From: Corynespora cassiicola
Lineage: Eukaryota > Ascomycota > Dothideomycetes > Pleosporales > Corynesporascaceae
NCBI GenBank assembly: GCA_022059125.1
Contig: JAEUWY010000005.1
Span: 6,262,001-6,326,000 of the forward strand
Direction: 5' to 3'
Length of the DNA: 64,000 nt
Shown here piece by piece: positions 1-10,308 of the stretch. The first letter of the stretch is position 1. Each line of letters opens with the position of its first letter. The notes beneath the pieces were generated by a model, which had not been told where the DNA came from, made no database searches, and worked only from the letters and a program-made list of their open reading frames with translations. Made by a program: the position numbers and the translations under genes.

Positions 1-605
1 GTTGCTTCTGCAAGCGTCATTCAGTGTGAGAAGATGGTGGAAGAAGACCGTCTGTCTAGATTCGACTCTGTTCAGACGGCCACCATCCCCCACAGGATCA
101 AAGCATGATTCACATGGCCTGTACGAGTTTATGGATGCTACGCCAAGGGGGTCCATGCGCACCGGCATGTTTGCATCCTCGCCTGACCTCTGGCCGCACG
201 AGGCAGTCCGCGATGCTTGACGTCACCGTCGCACCTGCCAGAGCAGCGCGCTTCGTCGACAGGAGAGTCGTCTCGAGTGCGACGAGGTGACTGTCCCGAC
301 GCGTCCTGTTTTAGAGCCTTCTCTCACCGCCACTTCTTCACCTCACAAGCCGCCGAACCCGACCCCCTGGCCAACACTTGGCCTTGCGTGTACACACCCA
401 TATCTCTTCCTACTTGCTCTTATTATGAGCGGCATCTCATACCTCAGCATCAATATCTGCTTCCCGCTTCGTCGTCCCCACTCAGCACTGGCACCCCGCC
501 TAGCGGTAGCATCCCCTTTCAGTGACAGTACCCTCGCCTAGTGACAGCATCCCACACCAGCAACACGGGCGCTTGTTTTTTTTCACCACTGTTAACCTCA
601 TCAGC
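1..605. other. Upstream region of the first gene
   Basis: No convincing gene is seen. Several short open frames overlap here without a recognisable domain. The last 120 bases are pyrimidine-rich and free of long structure, as expected for the promoter and leader of the gene that starts at 606. Nothing else is seen. Confidence 0.4.
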
Positions 606-2510
606 ATGGTGGTGCTTACCTCTCGAGAGCTCCTAGTCCAACTGGGCGTGCAGCCTTTGGCCGACACGGTCACGGCCAAGATTGTGCGTCAGAGGAGCCG
701 TAACGCCTCAAGGCTCTTTTCCGAGGCCGAAACCAAGCTCGAGGCGGGCCAGATACTCCAAGAGAAACGCATCCCCTTCCCAGGTGATACCGACAATTTC
801 TCTGTCAACTTCATGGGCGACGCCATGTTCCAGCAGGTCATGATCACAGGCCACCTTCGAGATGGTGGACACTTGTGGGACGTAGAAGACGACGCCATCG
901 AGAACGTGTCGGCTGGTCGAGAATCTCCAGGTTCGCGGGCTACCTCCGGTGCAATTCCTTCCCAGACTGGGAATGGCCAGTCAGTGTCCAGGTCCAAGGC
1001 CCTCGTCCTGAACGTTCATCTGCAAGAGAAGGCATTCTTTGATCTCAGAAGCAATCCCTGTCAACTCATGATTGATGTCTTCTTCAACGGTCAGCTTTCA
1101 TCGTGCACACTCGTCAATTATCGCGACCGTTCAGGGGCGAGGACCACGCAGCAAGTCTTTGCCGGCTTCCGCGTGGCCTCTATGGCTGAGCGACCCTGGA
1201 TTATATTGGAGCCCGGGAAAGCTGGTCAAGCTAATTCGAATATTGGCAGCGTACCCCAGCGTTGGAATCAGATACGCAACGCTCTGTTCCAAGAGTCAGA
1301 AGAGCGAGGGTTCAACGACAACGGAGAGAAGAGGCCGAGTGGCTTGTTCATCGAGGCGTTAGCGACCATGCAGATGCCAGATGCCGTTATGGATATGCAG
1401 TCTCATGGCAGAAGGTTTGGCGTGATTGATGTCGTCATAACCATCGGTCAGGGCAGCAAAGTGACTCAGCGGGTGAAATATCTCACCACCCCACAGAGAT
1501 TATTGGACAAGCGGTACACGAGCAGCGGGCTCCACCACGTCAAACGTGACAATAGGCCTCAAGATACAGATAGGGAGCCACGTTCCGATTCTATAGAGCT
1601 CGAGGTTGGCTCTGAGCAAGATGCCGAAGGAGAAACGGATAATGAATTAGCGTCTCCCGTTCTCCCCTCTTTCCCGCCCCATCCATCCTCGGAGCTTTCG
1701 CCGCATCCAGCTCTTTTCTCGTTGCCAGAGCCCACTACAAGCCCTACTGCACTACGGTTTGGCTCCTTAATGCTACCGAGCTTTGGATCAGCTTCATCGG
1801 CTCCGTCGCCAGGTGATACATCTGCTCAAAGCGTTGGAATAAACAGCCGGCGCGTGGATGGTGGCCTTTCCCTCAACGCCGGTGTGACTCCAACCCCGAC
1901 TGGTCTCTTGAGATCCTTGGATCATGCACAGGGCATTGAATCTTCCTTTAACTCCAATTATCCATATAACCAATCCGCTAACATGCTCAACACGCCTGGC
2001 AATCAGATCTCGACGGGATCCTCGGCCGGACAGGCTTTGTCGGCAATCTCTAGCAACATATCAACCTCCGCTCAAAGAATAGCATCACGTCTGGTCCCCG
2101 CGAGTCAGGGCCGCCAGAACGCATCCAGGATGACATACGGAGAGAGCCCACTGGACCTGCGGCTACCGCTCGACAATCGTGCGCCTAGTATTCCTAGAGG
2201 CCCACGCCCTTACGATATGCCACCCCCACCGCCGGCCGGGCTTCTTCCGCCAATTGGTTACTTCTCCGTGACTTCAATCAATAACAAAAAAGAAAACGCT
2301 AATCCCTTGCCAGCCCGACAGTCCGCACGATCAATGAAGAACCTCCTCGCCGATACCACCGGCAATCCGCCGCTCAACCAAGACTGCGTGATTCGGTTTG
2401 CCGAGAGCAAGCCTGGCGAGGAGGTCCTTCGACAGTTCAAGAACGAGCGCCCAGGTCTCTTTGAGGAGGATTTTGTCGTGTGCGGCATGCGGTTTTTCGT
2501 CCCGGGTTAG
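606..2510 (+). CDS. Conserved fungal protein of unknown function, 634 aa
   Basis: One uninterrupted frame. The frame is open back to 522, but the Met at 606 (MVVLTSRELL) is preferred because the protein turns ordered and amphipathic there; the earlier 28 residues look like translated leader. The N-terminal 310 residues look like a folded domain (motifs such as ERPWIILEPGK and FGVIDVVITIGQG). A long Ser/Pro-rich, probably disordered middle follows, with a short PPPPP stretch. The C-terminus turns ordered again and ends FFVPG. No signal peptide, membrane segment or catalytic motif is seen. I do not recognise the family. The gene is convergent with the Cys/His-rich gene on the other strand. Confidence 0.75.
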   Translation: MVVLTSRELLVQLGVQPLADTVTAKIVRQRSRNASRLFSEAETKLEAGQILQEKRIPFPGDTDNFSVNFMGDAMFQQVMITGHLRDGGHLWDVEDDAIENVSAGRESPGSRATSGAIPSQTGNGQSVSRSKALVLNVHLQEKAFFDLRSNPCQLMIDVFFNGQLSSCTLVNYRDRSGARTTQQVFAGFRVASMAERPWIILEPGKAGQANSNIGSVPQRWNQIRNALFQESEERGFNDNGEKRPSGLFIEALATMQMPDAVMDMQSHGRRFGVIDVVITIGQGSKVTQRVKYLTTPQRLLDKRYTSSGLHHVKRDNRPQDTDREPRSDSIELEVGSEQDAEGETDNELASPVLPSFPPHPSSELSPHPALFSLPEPTTSPTALRFGSLMLPSFGSASSAPSPGDTSAQSVGINSRRVDGGLSLNAGVTPTPTGLLRSLDHAQGIESSFNSNYPYNQSANMLNTPGNQISTGSSAGQALSAISSNISTSAQRIASRLVPASQGRQNASRMTYGESPLDLRLPLDNRAPSIPRGPRPYDMPPPPPAGLLPPIGYFSVTSINNKKENANPLPARQSARSMKNLLADTTGNPPLNQDCVIRFAESKPGEEVLRQFKNERPGLFEEDFVVCGMRFFVPG

Positions 2511-3086
2511 ATTTGGCTTGGTGTTTTTGCGTTCATGAGTTTTAGAGGGCAAGCAATTGATATTCACAAAAGGGGATATGATGACGAGGATGTGGTTTCC
2601 AAGGCGTTCAGGGAAAGATGGGGGCTTTGAGATTTCTGTGGTATACCCCTGGGTCGCTGGGTTCGTAATGAATGATGGAGCTTCATTTTTTGTTATTTTG
2701 TTATGCCATGGGTTCAGGATGGCGAGTTTAGACTGCCTTTCCGATAGCTGCGCAAGTCAAGTTTTGCATTTGGAGACGGGATCGAGGGGATACAGCTTCT
2801 AGATGCACTCGATTGGGTGTGGCCATACGGTGGTTTAGTACTTGAGCCTCCCCATTAAACTCCCACTATTTTTCTCATAGTGGTGCTTCCACGCGTAATC
2901 TTTGAAGCGATGCCTGAATTTACATGAACATAGCTCTCTAGATTGTCACATTTTCTTTGTCACGTACACGACAGCATAAAATTATTGCTATTATTAGATT
3001 CAAGTCAATTAGTCGTTGTTGAATATCATTATTCTTATCGGCCGTAAATACAGAGTGCTGTTTCGGACAAAAACCACCTCATGTCC
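2511..3086. other. Intergenic, between convergent genes
   Basis: Holds the 3' ends of two converging genes. The second half is AT-rich, with runs such as AAAATTATTGCTATTATT near 2977. No gene is recognised. Confidence 0.5.
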
Positions 3087-3824
3087 TCATTTGCCTTTCC
3101 AAAAGCTCCTTCCGCATCTATAAGATTTCATCTCATCAGGAACAAACGTCAGATTATCCATGTTCGTCTTCGTGATGAACGGATTCTCAAACTGCTTCCC
3201 GTCTACAAACATCTTCGGCACAGGCAGATCTGTGGCAGTCCTGAACGTCCCGTTTTGGCCGCTCTTCCCTCCCTTCTTGTTCTTGCCTGGAGTTTCATTC
3301 TCCATCAGCTCTTTCATGTTCTTGTGATACTCGTGGGCTTGCTTCTTTGCGATTCGGATGGCCTCCGGGTTCCATTTACCGTTGACGGCATCAAAAAATT
3401 GCTTCTTCTTCTCTTGCCGCTGAACTGCAGTCTCTTCGGCTGACACGGCTTGGGGATCGTCAAACATTTCAAGAGTTACCTCCCCTTGACCAGACTCCCA
3501 CTTTATAAGCAAAGCATTGAGACTAGGACCATGACACCGCTTGTGCGTACCGCAACCCCCGCTGTGCTTAGAGAAGCGCTGGCCACACCTGTACCTCTCG
3601 CCTCCAGGACCAGTGACCCATTCAGCGCAGTAAAAGTAATGACCCTTGAGGAAGCATTCCATCTGTAGCGCACTCCCGCATGTCTTGCAATGGTGATTCT
3701 GAGCTAATACCGATCCAGTGCGAAGATTCCGCGTGTAATGGTTGAACTTGGGCGAATTGAAAAAGTCCTGCTCGCCGTATGTCTTGTACAGCTCTTTGAT
3801 ATCAAACACAGTGACCTTTGGCAT
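3087..3824 (-). CDS. Cys/His-rich, probably zinc-binding protein, 245 aa
   Basis: Single exon. The frame is open up to 4085, but the added 87 residues come from AT-rich DNA and look like leader, so the Met at 3824 (MPKVTVFDIK) is chosen. Residues about 45-110 carry regularly spaced Cys and His: HHCKTCG, MECF, FYCAEW, YRCGQRF and a GGCGTHKRCHG block. This spacing suggests one or two zinc sites. The C-terminal half is Lys/Glu-rich and helical, then basic and Gly-rich (KNKKGGK). It looks soluble, nuclear or cytosolic. I do not recognise a named family; the zinc role is inferred only from residue spacing. Confidence 0.7.
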   Translation of the reverse strand: MPKVTVFDIKELYKTYGEQDFFNSPKFNHYTRNLRTGSVLAQNHHCKTCGSALQMECFLKGHYFYCAEWVTGPGGERYRCGQRFSKHSGGCGTHKRCHGPSLNALLIKWESGQGEVTLEMFDDPQAVSAEETAVQRQEKKKQFFDAVNGKWNPEAIRIAKKQAHEYHKNMKELMENETPGKNKKGGKSGQNGTFRTATDLPVPKMFVDGKQFENPFITKTNMDNLTFVPDEMKSYRCGRSFWKGK

Positions 3825-4471
3825 TGTGGCTAGAAAGGGTTGGGTGGAGCTAGATCGATACTGATGGTTGCTGGAAGTTGTCTGATTGGCAATTAGATTC
3901 TGCATGTAGGAAATCAATGGAAATTTAAATAGATCTAAACATATTGACTCTATTTCAGGCAGCAGTAAACATTCTAGTGGCCTAATTACAAGTGACCTCA
4001 CATGGTTAGTCGCGCTTCTATCACAATCACGAGCGAAATATTTCCATTGCACAATGAGTACATTTTTGTATGATTGGACCAACACAAATCACTGATGACT
4101 ACCCACCATGGGATCATGGTCAGCTCAGCTATCAGTGGCTACTTTTCACAATACCAATCGGTGTACATGACAGAAGTCAACAGAATGCACAATATGTGAT
4201 GTGATCCAATAATTGTCTCGAAAAATGACTCATGTCTTTCACCCAAACATATGTAGTATAATATATGACTATTTTGACACAATTGAGGAAGATCTAGCCT
4301 TCATCCGCAAACAACCTGCCAATCTAAATGAGACCATACAACATATACACATTGTTTTCGAAAAATATAAGAACGTTGTGGATGGTCAGAAACAAGGCCG
4401 GGTTTATATTTTGATTGAGAGAGCAGATTTTCCAAGCATTCTACACACATTACAGTCACCACTGGTTGAAA
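3825..4471. other. AT-rich intergenic region
   Basis: Shared 5' region of a minus-strand gene and the first APH-like gene. It is AT-rich. A frame of about 100 codons lies near 4213-4515 but overlaps the start of the next gene in another frame and shows no domain. No gene is called. Confidence 0.45.
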
Positions 4472-6154
4472 ATGATGCCCAAAAAGAAATTCGGCTGCAA
4501 AGCGCGAGCTCTTAAACTTTGCCGATCATTTAGGCACCCATTGAAGACAGCTCAACGTGCAGCTACGCACCTGAGCTTTGGGCGCTTCAAGAAATGGTGC
4601 CTGACAGAATGCCGTAACCACCCAGTACCTTTGGATGTCGACAAATACCAACAAGATCTGGTACAAATCCAGACTGAAAAACCATCCAATTCTCAAGATT
4701 CTGAAGATACTACGAATCTTTCCGATGCTCCAGCGCCGAATTCTGCTTTCTTCAGTCCAGCGCTGAGTTACCATGATGCATCAGAGTCGCAACCATCGAA
4801 ACGAAGCCATTCGGCCCCTGAAAACCGTGGCAAAAGCTTTTGGGATCGCCGCGACTTTGACGCCATACACGATATTCCCGACGAGAGCGTGGAAAAGCTT
4901 GTGGGTGACATTGTATTTCAGGAGCATCCACAAGATATTAAATCCTGCAAGGTCCGATGGCGTAGATCTGGCTCCTTTCACCAAGCCATGAATGTTCGTG
5001 TATGCTGTGGAAGCGATGCCTTTGACTATATCCTCAAGGTTCCGTTACACGGCACACGGAAGTCTTGGTGCAATGGAGATGCGCACGCTTTGTCTTCTGA
5101 GGCTGAGCTCATGACTTATATCTACAAGAACACCACCATCCCGGTGCCCAAGATTATAGCATACGACAGCTGGCTTCAAAACTCCATTGGTGCCCCGTAT
5201 ATCCTAATGACGAAAGTCTCAGGAATGCCGGCCACCGAGATTTGGCTGGAAAAGTCAGAGGAGATTGAGCGAGAGAACGCGCATCTGGACGCAGACATGC
5301 CTTCCGAAGAGGTCGAGGAGCGTCGCGAAAACTTTCTCTGCTCCTTGGCGCATTGCATGTCTCAGCTCCAAACGTTGGAGTTTAGCCAGATTGGTGCGCC
5401 CGTCTTCGATTCCGAGAGCCGGGTGGTTGGCTACGAACCGTACTGGCGATGGCATAGCCACACCCAGATGAAGGAGATCAGGTCTTACGGCCCATTTGAG
5501 TCGAGTTTTGACTTCTTTAAGTATGGAGTTGAAGAAGCATTCGAGCCGATGCTTGACCTTGATCCCGAGAACCCGGCAGACTGCCAGCGCTTTTTTCACG
5601 CCGCTGGCCTGCTCAAGATTGTCAGTATCATGTTTTCTACATCACCCTTTGTGGATTCTTGCAAGAAGGGAGATGAGAACGAAACCTTTGTGCTTAGGCA
5701 TGATGATCTTGACTTGCAGAACATCTTTGTTGACCATAACGGTGACATCACTGGCATAATCGACTGGGATGGATGCATAGCAGCTCCACGATCAGTTGGC
5801 TACAGCTCTGTCCCAGCTTTCCTCCGCCGGGATTGGATGGTATCTGCTCTGAGCCAAGATAGATTGCCTTACCTGACATGGAGCCATGAGCGTTATCGCG
5901 AAATATACGCAGATGCCATGGCTGCCTACGTGGGATCAGACTCCAAGTACACCTTGAAGTCTCCAATCTACCAGGCTGCTTATGCACTTGCCTTTGAGGA
6001 TGCAGATCCACGAGATCTGACTTCCAAAATCCTCAATGAGCTTCCGCACTTCCGGCGGACCGAGAAGGAACGGTTCTTGTACAAGCTTGGTTTGGGCTGG
6101 CCCGCAGCAGAGGAACTTTTGAGCAAGGAGCTGCCGGCATTGCTTGAGCCTTGA
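4472..6154 (+). CDS. Aminoglycoside-phosphotransferase-like (APH, kinase-fold) protein, copy 1, 560 aa
   Basis: Single exon. The frame opens at 4415, but the paired Mets at 4472 and 4475 before a basic stretch (PKKKFG) are better starts. After a disordered N-terminus of about 120 residues the kinase-like fold follows: an ILKVP strand, the VPKIIAYD and GAPYILMTKVSG hinge region typical of fungal APH proteins, the catalytic loop HDDLDLQN (His near residue 410) and the metal-binding IDWDG (Asp near 431). These match the APH/choline-kinase HxDxxxxN and (I)DW(D) motifs, so the enzyme is probably active. The substrate is unknown; fungal members are not proven drug-resistance enzymes. It is followed by a paralogue on the same strand. 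Confidence 0.85.
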   Translation: MMPKKKFGCKARALKLCRSFRHPLKTAQRAATHLSFGRFKKWCLTECRNHPVPLDVDKYQQDLVQIQTEKPSNSQDSEDTTNLSDAPAPNSAFFSPALSYHDASESQPSKRSHSAPENRGKSFWDRRDFDAIHDIPDESVEKLVGDIVFQEHPQDIKSCKVRWRRSGSFHQAMNVRVCCGSDAFDYILKVPLHGTRKSWCNGDAHALSSEAELMTYIYKNTTIPVPKIIAYDSWLQNSIGAPYILMTKVSGMPATEIWLEKSEEIERENAHLDADMPSEEVEERRENFLCSLAHCMSQLQTLEFSQIGAPVFDSESRVVGYEPYWRWHSHTQMKEIRSYGPFESSFDFFKYGVEEAFEPMLDLDPENPADCQRFFHAAGLLKIVSIMFSTSPFVDSCKKGDENETFVLRHDDLDLQNIFVDHNGDITGIIDWDGCIAAPRSVGYSSVPAFLRRDWMVSALSQDRLPYLTWSHERYREIYADAMAAYVGSDSKYTLKSPIYQAAYALAFEDADPRDLTSKILNELPHFRRTEKERFLYKLGLGWPAAEELLSKELPALLEP

Positions 6155-6694
6155 TGAATTTTCGCGTCACCTGGGCACCGTTTTCTTGGGTGGCATGATT
6201 TCAGGGATTCTTCTGGGTGCTCAGTTTACTTTCTATTTCACAGGCATAGTCTTAATTCAAATATGTACTAATTTTTTTAAAAAATTGTATAACAGTTTTT
6301 TATACCTGTGCGCTTTATCTATTGTCTTTTCAAACAATTAAATTGAGAGAGTCCTTTAAAAACAACACTAAAAACATGCACATTTTTCTACTTACTGTAA
6401 TATTTGACACACAATCAGTTAATTATACTTGTCTATAAAAATGATTGTTATCGCCTCGTATATAATTCACTTGGAGCTTAAATAAATGTATTAAAGTGAC
6501 CCAAGCCTGATTCCCTCACACGATGGACATGTAACTTCTTTCGTCCTACTAAAACCGCCCTGTTGCCTTGCCCTTTTCTCTGGTTGCCTATAACACTTAC
6601 TATAAACCCCATCCACTCCTATCTGTTGCAACCAAATCTTGCCTGCGCACCAAATTGGGGGCAACCCAACTAAATTTTCGGAATACAACTCGTC
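6155..6694. other. AT-rich spacer between APH-like paralogues
   Basis: Strongly AT-rich (for example 6261-6500), in contrast to the flanking coding DNA. It holds the 3' end of copy 1 and the promoter of copy 2. No gene is seen. Confidence 0.5.
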
Positions 6695-8560
6695 ATGTTC
6701 TCCGAATCCCTGATGGCACTTGCTGTTGCAGGCGCTGGAACTGCAACAGTGGATACAGCGACCCGTGCGAGACTTGCAACGTCGCGACCAGCCTCGGCAA
6801 GTTCAAATGTGACCAGATTTCGGAATCCGTCGACTAGCACTATTGTGTATTCCAAAACAGATGCAAATGATAAAACTTTGAAGCCTCGAAAGGTGCCGTT
6901 GCGGGTTCTCAACGCAGCAAAGGGGATATTTGCATCCAAACTCCGCCGTGGGCCAGATAATCGCCCGCATGTAGGAGAGTCGGACCAAGAATCACTGGTG
7001 CGCTCGTTTCTAGAAGAAGACAAACGAATTGTTACAGCAAACCGACAAGACACTCTTGCGCAATCCCCTCAGTGTCATGGAACCAAGGAACTCTCGTACA
7101 GATTTGCTGAAGTCAACACCCGACAGCCTCCTCCAAATCCAGCCTCGCAAGTGATTGATAGCGGAGACCAAGATGTTGATGGGGAATCAAACTGGGAGCT
7201 TCACCAATCCGAGGAGCAAAGCCCGTTGGATCACCCTCTTGAGCGTCGCAATTGGATCTACGTCAAGATGATCAGCAATTCGGACATCAAATCTCTTTTC
7301 CACTATATACTTACTGAACAACTTGGACTGGACCTGGTCGGCTTCGCTGTCATCTCTAGAGTTGAGGGCTCGTTCCACCACGTGCGTATATTACGGGTAA
7401 AGATCAGAGGCGTAGGCCCACACCAGGACTACGTGATCAAAATTCCAGCTCACGCTGCCAATTGGCAAAAAGAAGACGGATACATGTTGAGAAACGAAGC
7501 GGAGCTGATGAGGTATATTCGCCGGCACACCACCGTCCCAGTCCCAGAGGTCATCGCATATGATACTACCGAGTTCAATCGCATCCGGGCACCCTACATC
7601 ATCATGAAGAAGCTTCCAGGGCGCTCAGCCTACGAGTTCCTACACGGCCTCTCACAAGATGTGGACATGGAACTCAATTCCGATACTGAATGTGCGTCCG
7701 ACATTGCCGAGAGGAAACGAATCAACTTTATAAAGTCACTGGCAGCCACCATGGCCCAGCTCGACAAGCTAAAGTTTGATAAGATCGGCATTCCCGATTT
7801 CACCCTGGCGAGTAGGGATTCAGAATTTAGGATGGGGCCATGCTATCGATGGCATTCGATGGCCGCGTTCAAGGAGATGAAGCCCTTTGGGCCTTTTAGC
7901 TCTGCCGAGGAATTCTTCCGCAGAGGCTTGGACGAAGTGTGGGACATTGAGACTCTTCTCACACAAGTAGAGCCCAGCAGTGCAAATCGCGCAAAGTGTG
8001 CCAGCATACGCAAGATTTACGAGATCATCCTCTCGACATCTCCATTCACATCCGAGAAATTTGACGAGGGCTCCAAAGTCGGACACAAGGAATCGTTTGG
8101 GCTTCGGCACGATGACCTTGATGCTCAAAACGTGCTTGTCAACAGGGAAGGCAGTGTAGTCGGAATCATTGACTGGGATGGTTGCATGGCGATGCCTCGA
8201 TGTCTGGGCCCAACCTCGATGCCAAAGTTTCTTCGCCGCGACTGGATTGCTGATTCTCAGATTGATCGGACTCCAGTCCCGCTGTATAAGCTCGAGAAAT
8301 ACTGCCATATATATGCGCAAACAATGGCAGAGCATGCCGATGCGAGGTTCACGAGGAAATCGCCGATCCATCAGGGGGTGCTTGCAGCTCTGCACGAAGA
8401 CGAGGAGCCACACGAGATTATTGGGAAGATTTTGATGGAGTTGAATGGACCGCTACGTAGGGTGGGCGACTTGAAGGAGATTTACGTCAGGCTTGGTGAG
8501 GGCGATGATGAGTTCGAGGCTTATTTGGAGGAGAACATCCCGAGATTGCTGGAGCCGTAG
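6695..8560 (+). CDS. Aminoglycoside-phosphotransferase-like protein, copy 2, 621 aa
   Basis: Single exon starting MFSESLMALAV. The first 200 residues are Ser/Thr/Arg-rich and differ from copy 1. From about residue 215 the two copies align throughout: YVIKIP, TVPVPEVIAYD, APYIIMKKLPG, WHSMAAFKEMKPFGPF, catalytic HDDLDAQN (His near residue 472), metal-binding IDWDG (Asp near 493) and the shared ending (P)RLLEP. Copy 1 has the parallel WHSHTQMKEIRSYGPF and PALLEP. The two therefore arose by tandem duplication and later diverged, mostly at the N-terminus. Predicted small-molecule kinase or phosphotransferase; substrate unknown. The Ala-rich start could be a weak targeting signal, but this is uncertain. 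Confidence 0.85.
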   Translation: MFSESLMALAVAGAGTATVDTATRARLATSRPASASSNVTRFRNPSTSTIVYSKTDANDKTLKPRKVPLRVLNAAKGIFASKLRRGPDNRPHVGESDQESLVRSFLEEDKRIVTANRQDTLAQSPQCHGTKELSYRFAEVNTRQPPPNPASQVIDSGDQDVDGESNWELHQSEEQSPLDHPLERRNWIYVKMISNSDIKSLFHYILTEQLGLDLVGFAVISRVEGSFHHVRILRVKIRGVGPHQDYVIKIPAHAANWQKEDGYMLRNEAELMRYIRRHTTVPVPEVIAYDTTEFNRIRAPYIIMKKLPGRSAYEFLHGLSQDVDMELNSDTECASDIAERKRINFIKSLAATMAQLDKLKFDKIGIPDFTLASRDSEFRMGPCYRWHSMAAFKEMKPFGPFSSAEEFFRRGLDEVWDIETLLTQVEPSSANRAKCASIRKIYEIILSTSPFTSEKFDEGSKVGHKESFGLRHDDLDAQNVLVNREGSVVGIIDWDGCMAMPRCLGPTSMPKFLRRDWIADSQIDRTPVPLYKLEKYCHIYAQTMAEHADARFTRKSPIHQGVLAALHEDEEPHEIIGKILMELNGPLRRVGDLKEIYVRLGEGDDEFEAYLEENIPRLLEP

Positions 8561-10308
8561 GGTACTACCTCACACCCTTTGATTGTTTGTGTTCTTATAA
8601 TTCTTGCTTCTATGGAGCTTGCCTTTACTTATCTGAAATATAACTACTTTCCGCGAGCAAGATCGAATACTAATGGGGACTCTATCCAAAACGTGACTTC
8701 AGTGGATCGTTTCAGAGCGCATAAAATATCCTCTAAGTTTTGATATCTTCAATTTATCTAGGTAGAGCCTGGTAATTACCGATAAAAACACTTCCTACAG
8801 TGAGCTGCATGGGATACAATTCAGCAACTTGCGTGAAATTCAGGAGCCTAGATGAAATTTGCAAACTTGGACAAGATTTATAAGTTTGAGTAGAATATAG
8901 AAACCTATTATAGATCCTACAAAACCTGGTTTTGGAGCCTTAGTGCTCTATCGGTTTCATAATTGACTTTCCTAGTCCAAAGAGGCAGTGTCGCGTCAGA
9001 CCTCCAAGCTGGGGGTGGACTGCACTGTCCCACCTACTAATTCGACTAGGGCGTGTGCCGGCCCTACTTCAGCATCTTGCTCGTACTCGCGACCGTCTTC
9101 TTCATCTTCATAGCTGGAGTGCCTTACGCTAGAGCCGTGGTTGCATGGGCTTAGGCGGGAAGATGTGAGCAGGGGCTGACAGCGGGATTTTGGACAGTCT
9201 CAAAAGGTGGAAGAGCCCAAAGTGAATCAAGTGCATCAGGGGTTATCTGAGCTATACAGCCCCAACGCAAGGTTGAGTATTGTTTTCAAACTAATGCGCG
9301 TCCTGTTGGACTAAGCCTACCACCCGAAGTGATAAGGTCAAACTACTCTCTTTGCCCTGAAAGAAGACTTTTCTGCATGACCACTAAGGGCTTACTCGCA
9401 TATGAGTTAATTACGCGCTAAACAACACCAGCGGCAATTATGAATTCGAAAAACATGCTGAGAACTATCCAAGCAAATCATCCGCAAGTAGTACATGGAT
9501 AAAAACGAAAACCTCCCCAAGGCCAACTAATCACACCAAGCCCTCGGAGCTAGTCCGTCACATGCGCCCAACAGTGATGCTTAGAAACCAAGGCAGCAAC
9601 ATCCAACTCAGCCTAATCCCTCGTGTCCCCCTCCCCCTCACCGTCTCTCGGAGTCAGCGGCTTCTTTTGCAGCAGCCATTCGGATGGTTCGGGCCTCGCA
9701 AAAGAGCGAGCGAGGCTAGCTAGCATCCGGTTCCAGTAACCGGTAGCGAGCAAAGCACACCAGGAGGTGGAGTGTCAGCTGCCGATCCTGACCTTTTGTC
9801 CAACGGTGCGGTGCGGTGCTTGCTGCTCGCCTGTCATTCTCCACATTCCCCAAACGCCCACGTGTGACTTGATGCCGTACAGGAATGTCAGATCTGGTTC
9901 GGGCGTAGTGATGACGGGTCCGCGCCTGCATGGGGGATAGCGCCATCGTACTACACGAATAAGCTTATGCGGGTGTAATGTCCATGTTGCGCGCCGCATT
10001 CAATGGTTTTTGTCTGGCAGTTTCCTGATTGAGTAAGTTGGGCGTTGGACCATCTAGCTCGGCACTGTTGTGGCTGGGTGGTTGGAATGCAGTCATCAGA
10101 TTATATTGAGCTAGGCGGCAGATGGGTTGAGCGTCAATAGCGCGTGTAATTATACAAGGTTGAATAGATGACATGGATGAGCACGATGGGTATTTGACGC
10201 CAAGACAGTTGTAGAAAGAAAGTCGTAGCCAAAAAATTAAAGATAGCGGACAACAACCCATCTAGAGAGCTCCGTAGAATAAGACGTTACAAGGCTTTGT
10301 ATGGAAAA
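8561..10308. other. Gene-poor region upstream of nothing recognised
   Basis: About 1.75 kb with no supported gene. 8580-8960 is AT-rich; 8990-9300 is more balanced but its frames are broken. Short frames near 9716-10261 (-) carry no domain. It may hold decayed sequence, but no repeat ends or transposase motifs are visible. The 3' end of the HET gene lies at its right border. Confidence 0.4.

Noticed and set aside
3825..4085. Upstream extension of the Cys/His-rich protein to a Met at 4085
   Set aside because: The added residues come from AT-rich DNA and do not look like protein; the Met at 3824 starts the ordered part.
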